This document shows, one piece after another, positions 14,604-16,147 of a DNA stretch of 16,147 nt (position 1 is the first letter of the stretch; every line of letters begins with the position of its first letter). The position numbers and the translations under genes were made by a program. The notes under the pieces are model-generated. The model saw only the letters and a program-made list of their open reading frames with translations, was not told the DNA's origin and made no database searches. The stretch comes from a bacterium (GTDB taxonomy: Bacteria; JAMCPX01), in the NCBI GenBank assembly GCA_027364825.1, contig DAHXOM010000033.1, forward strand, positions 1 to 16,147, written 5' to 3'.

Positions 14604-14626
14604 GAAAAAGATAGTATTGTTCATAC

Positions 14627-16009
14627 TTATTGCTCACTATTCAATTTTTTTGCAGGGGCGAGCCTTGGTTCGCCCTCTGCTGTTTTTGCTATGCGATTGG
14701 GCAGAGCAAGCCCTGCCCCTCCATGAAGCCCCTGTGCCTTTATCAGATCTACCCCGCTCAGTTCGCTGAGTTTTGCCAGTGCCTTGTAATAATCCGCTGT
14801 CCTCTGATACAGCATCTGTCGGTAATCAATAAGCATGAGAAGTGCGTCCATGGTGGTCAGGAAGTCTACCCTGCCGGTTGTGTAGCTGCTGGTTGCCGAG
14901 CTGAACGTCAGTGCTGCCTCCGGTACGATCTTATTGCGGTACAGGTCAATTAACGAGTAGGTTGTTTGTACCTCTTTGTACGATGCATCTATGTCTGCAA
15001 GCGTTGATTTTTCCGTGCTGTCCTGATTTTGCTCCGCAGCGGCCAGGCCTGCACCTGCACCCCTGACCATGTATCTCTGTTTCGCCCAGAAGTATAAAGG
15101 CAGGCTCAAGCCTATCTGTGCGGTCCAGCCCGGAGGATAAGCACCCCTTATCATCCAGCCTGCACCGATATCGAGATCCGGGGCATACGACCATTTACTC
15201 CTTGATAATTCCAGCTTATTCTTTTCGACGTCAATCTTTGCTATGGATATCTCAGGTGATGTGTCCTCTGCAGAGCTGTAAAGAGATTTCCTGTCATAGC
15301 CTATGGTAACAGCTTGCAGTTCTTCAGGCTCCGCGATGCGTGTGTCGGGGGTTTTCCCAAGCAGGCCGTTCATCCGTGCGGTTGAGCGCTGTAGCTCAAA
15401 ACCTACCAGCTCAATCCTCTCCTCAAGCCTTGAACGTTCAAGCATTGCCCGCAGCAGGTCCTGCTGTGATGCAATACCGGTTTCATATCTTTGTTTTGCA
15501 ATACTGACAACGGTGTCAAGCACCTTTGTGTATTGTTTCAGCAGCAATAGTGATTCTGTATTGTAATAGTAATCGCTGAAAGCGGAAACAGCCTTTGACT
15601 GGATTTCAAGTTCTTTGCGCCTTAGTTCCTGTTTGCTTGTGAGATATTGCTTATATGCTATTTCTGATTCAAGATGAAGTTTGACAGGAAAAGGTATCTC
15701 CTGATCCAGCTCTATGGCAAAATAACTCATGGGGTCCTGACCAACCGTATATTGCGTACCCATGTTGTTAATTTTGAACATCAACGAAGGATCGGGGATA
15801 ACGCCGGTGTAGTGATACTGCGCCTCATACGCGTTGACCTTTGCCTGCATGCTCTTTATATCGGGATTGGATTTCAGTACCTCGGAGATATATTCTTTCA
15901 GGGTCAGTACATTCCGGGGGAGCGTATCGGAACCAGCGCTCTTCTGTGCCATTGCAATGGATGGCAAAAAGAACAAAACCGCGCATGTGATCAAAAATAG
16001 ATTTTTCAT
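14627..16009 (-). CDS. TolC-family outer-membrane channel of the Cus system (CusC/CzcC-like)
   Basis: This 460-residue protein has a signal peptide (MKNLFLITCAVLFFLPSIAMA, cleavage before Q). It has the alternating helical OEP repeats of TolC-like channels, for example VLTLKEYISEVLKSNPDI near the N-terminus and SSYTTGRVDFLTTMDALL near the C-terminus. There is no lipobox, unlike E. coli CusC, so it resembles CzcC-like members more. It is the first gene of the operon, upstream of cusB and cusA, which is the usual channel-adaptor-pump order. Residues about 430-453, near the end, are encoded by a GGGGC-type hairpin repeat. The conserved part of the family ends before this at SELSGVDLI. An AAGGA site lies 11-12 bases before the ATG. 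Confidence 0.9.
   Translation of the reverse strand: MKNLFLITCAVLFFLPSIAMAQKSAGSDTLPRNVLTLKEYISEVLKSNPDIKSMQAKVNAYEAQYHYTGVIPDPSLMFKINNMGTQYTVGQDPMSYFAIELDQEIPFPVKLHLESEIAYKQYLTSKQELRRKELEIQSKAVSAFSDYYYNTESLLLLKQYTKVLDTVVSIAKQRYETGIASQQDLLRAMLERSRLEERIELVGFELQRSTARMNGLLGKTPDTRIAEPEELQAVTIGYDRKSLYSSAEDTSPEISIAKIDVEKNKLELSRSKWSYAPDLDIGAGWMIRGAYPPGWTAQIGLSLPLYFWAKQRYMVRGAGAGLAAAEQNQDSTEKSTLADIDASYKEVQTTYSLIDLYRNKIVPEAALTFSSATSSYTTGRVDFLTTMDALLMLIDYRQMLYQRTADYYKALAKLSELSGVDLIKAQGLHGGAGLALPNRIAKTAEGEPRLAPAKKLNSEQ
14651..14721. repeat. GGGGC-type double-hairpin repeat inside the Cus channel 3' end
   Basis: Two hairpins about 25 bases apart. The first is GGGCGAGCC (14656-14664), loop TT, GGTTCGCCC (14667-14675). 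The second is GGGCAGAGC (14699-14707), loop AA, GCCCTGCCC (14710-14718). Each has one mismatch. The outer ends GCAGGGGC and GCCCCTCC also face each other. The element encodes about 24 residues and keeps the frame to the stop codon at 14627. Confidence 0.7.
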
Positions 16010-16052
16010 ACTCTTTGTTTTCCTTGCTCTATAACAATGCAGTTACAATGCC

Positions 16053-16080
16053 ACTATACCATTCCTCATAAAATTAACAA
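16053..16080 (-). promoter_or_regulatory. Predicted promoter of the Cus operon
   Basis: On the minus strand TTGTTA (16080-16075), a 16-base spacer and TATAGT (16058-16053, five of six matches to the -10 consensus). Transcription would start near 16046, about 37 bases before the ATG. Just downstream GCATTGT is repeated directly 11 bases apart (within 16031-16052), a possible regulator site. No CusR or CueR gene is in the window. Confidence 0.5.
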
Positions 16081-16127
16081 CTTATCTCGTTGAACCAATA
16101 ATGGGCATAAACAATATTCTTCACGAG

Positions 16128-16143
16128 TAGAGAGTATTCTCTA
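16128..16143. promoter_or_regulatory. Palindrome upstream of the Cus promoter
   Basis: TAGAGA (16128-16133), GTAT, TCTCTA (16138-16143) is a perfect 6-bp inverted repeat about 50 bases upstream of the predicted -35 box. It may be an activator site or belong to the next gene beyond the window edge. Confidence 0.3.
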
Positions 16144-16147
16144 ATAT

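Noticed and set aside
14497..14637. Upstream start for cusB giving 47 extra N-terminal residues
   Set aside because: The extra part is encoded by repeat copy 5 and overlaps the previous gene. The ATG at 14496 has a good AGGAGA site and opens a proper lipoprotein signal.

Overview
The window is ordinary Gram-negative chromosomal DNA of roughly even base composition. It carries two complete tripartite RND efflux systems with outer-membrane components, an iron-sulfur-rich glutamate-synthase module, and an unusually high load of short dispersed repeats. The archaeal-type split glutamate synthase, the ferredoxin-heavy protein set and the GTCATTGCGAG-type palindromic repeats fit an anaerobic or microaerophilic lineage such as Nitrospirota or Desulfobacterota. 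That placement is an inference from gene style; no rRNA or other marker is present.

Left part (1-2977): a minus-strand operon encodes a glutamate synthase FMN/Fe-S subunit, a four-cluster ferredoxin, and the first 32 codons of a FAD-dependent oxidoreductase that runs off the left edge. It is divergent from an Lrp/AsnC regulator gene. The 271-base gap between them holds two back-to-back promoters whose -35 boxes form a 9-bp inverted repeat, plus repeated CCTT/AAGG motifs that are candidate Lrp sites.

Middle (2978-8859): a plus-strand operon of membrane-fusion protein, HAE1-type RND pump and TolC-like channel. The genes are abutted or overlap by four bases. The promoter contains a perfect 8-bp inverted repeat.

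Right part (8978-16147): a minus-strand Cus-type Cu(I)/Ag(I) efflux operon, read from the right as TolC-like channel, CusB-like adaptor, CusA pump, a 53-residue YHS protein and a secreted Met-rich protein with a degenerate YHS domain. The methionine triad of CusA is fully conserved. The two efflux operons converge on a repeat-filled 118-base gap holding a perfect 32-bp palindrome.

The main oddity is the repeats. Five copies of one palindromic element (about 60-93 bp) lie in 16 kb, together with GGGGC-type hairpins and heptamer and nonamer tandem arrays. Three efflux genes carry repeats inside their coding sequence with the frame kept: an exact 31-codon element before the signal peptide of the TolC-like protein, a hairpin element forming the C-terminus of the Cus channel, and a 33-bp tandem array splitting the Met-rich tail of CusB.
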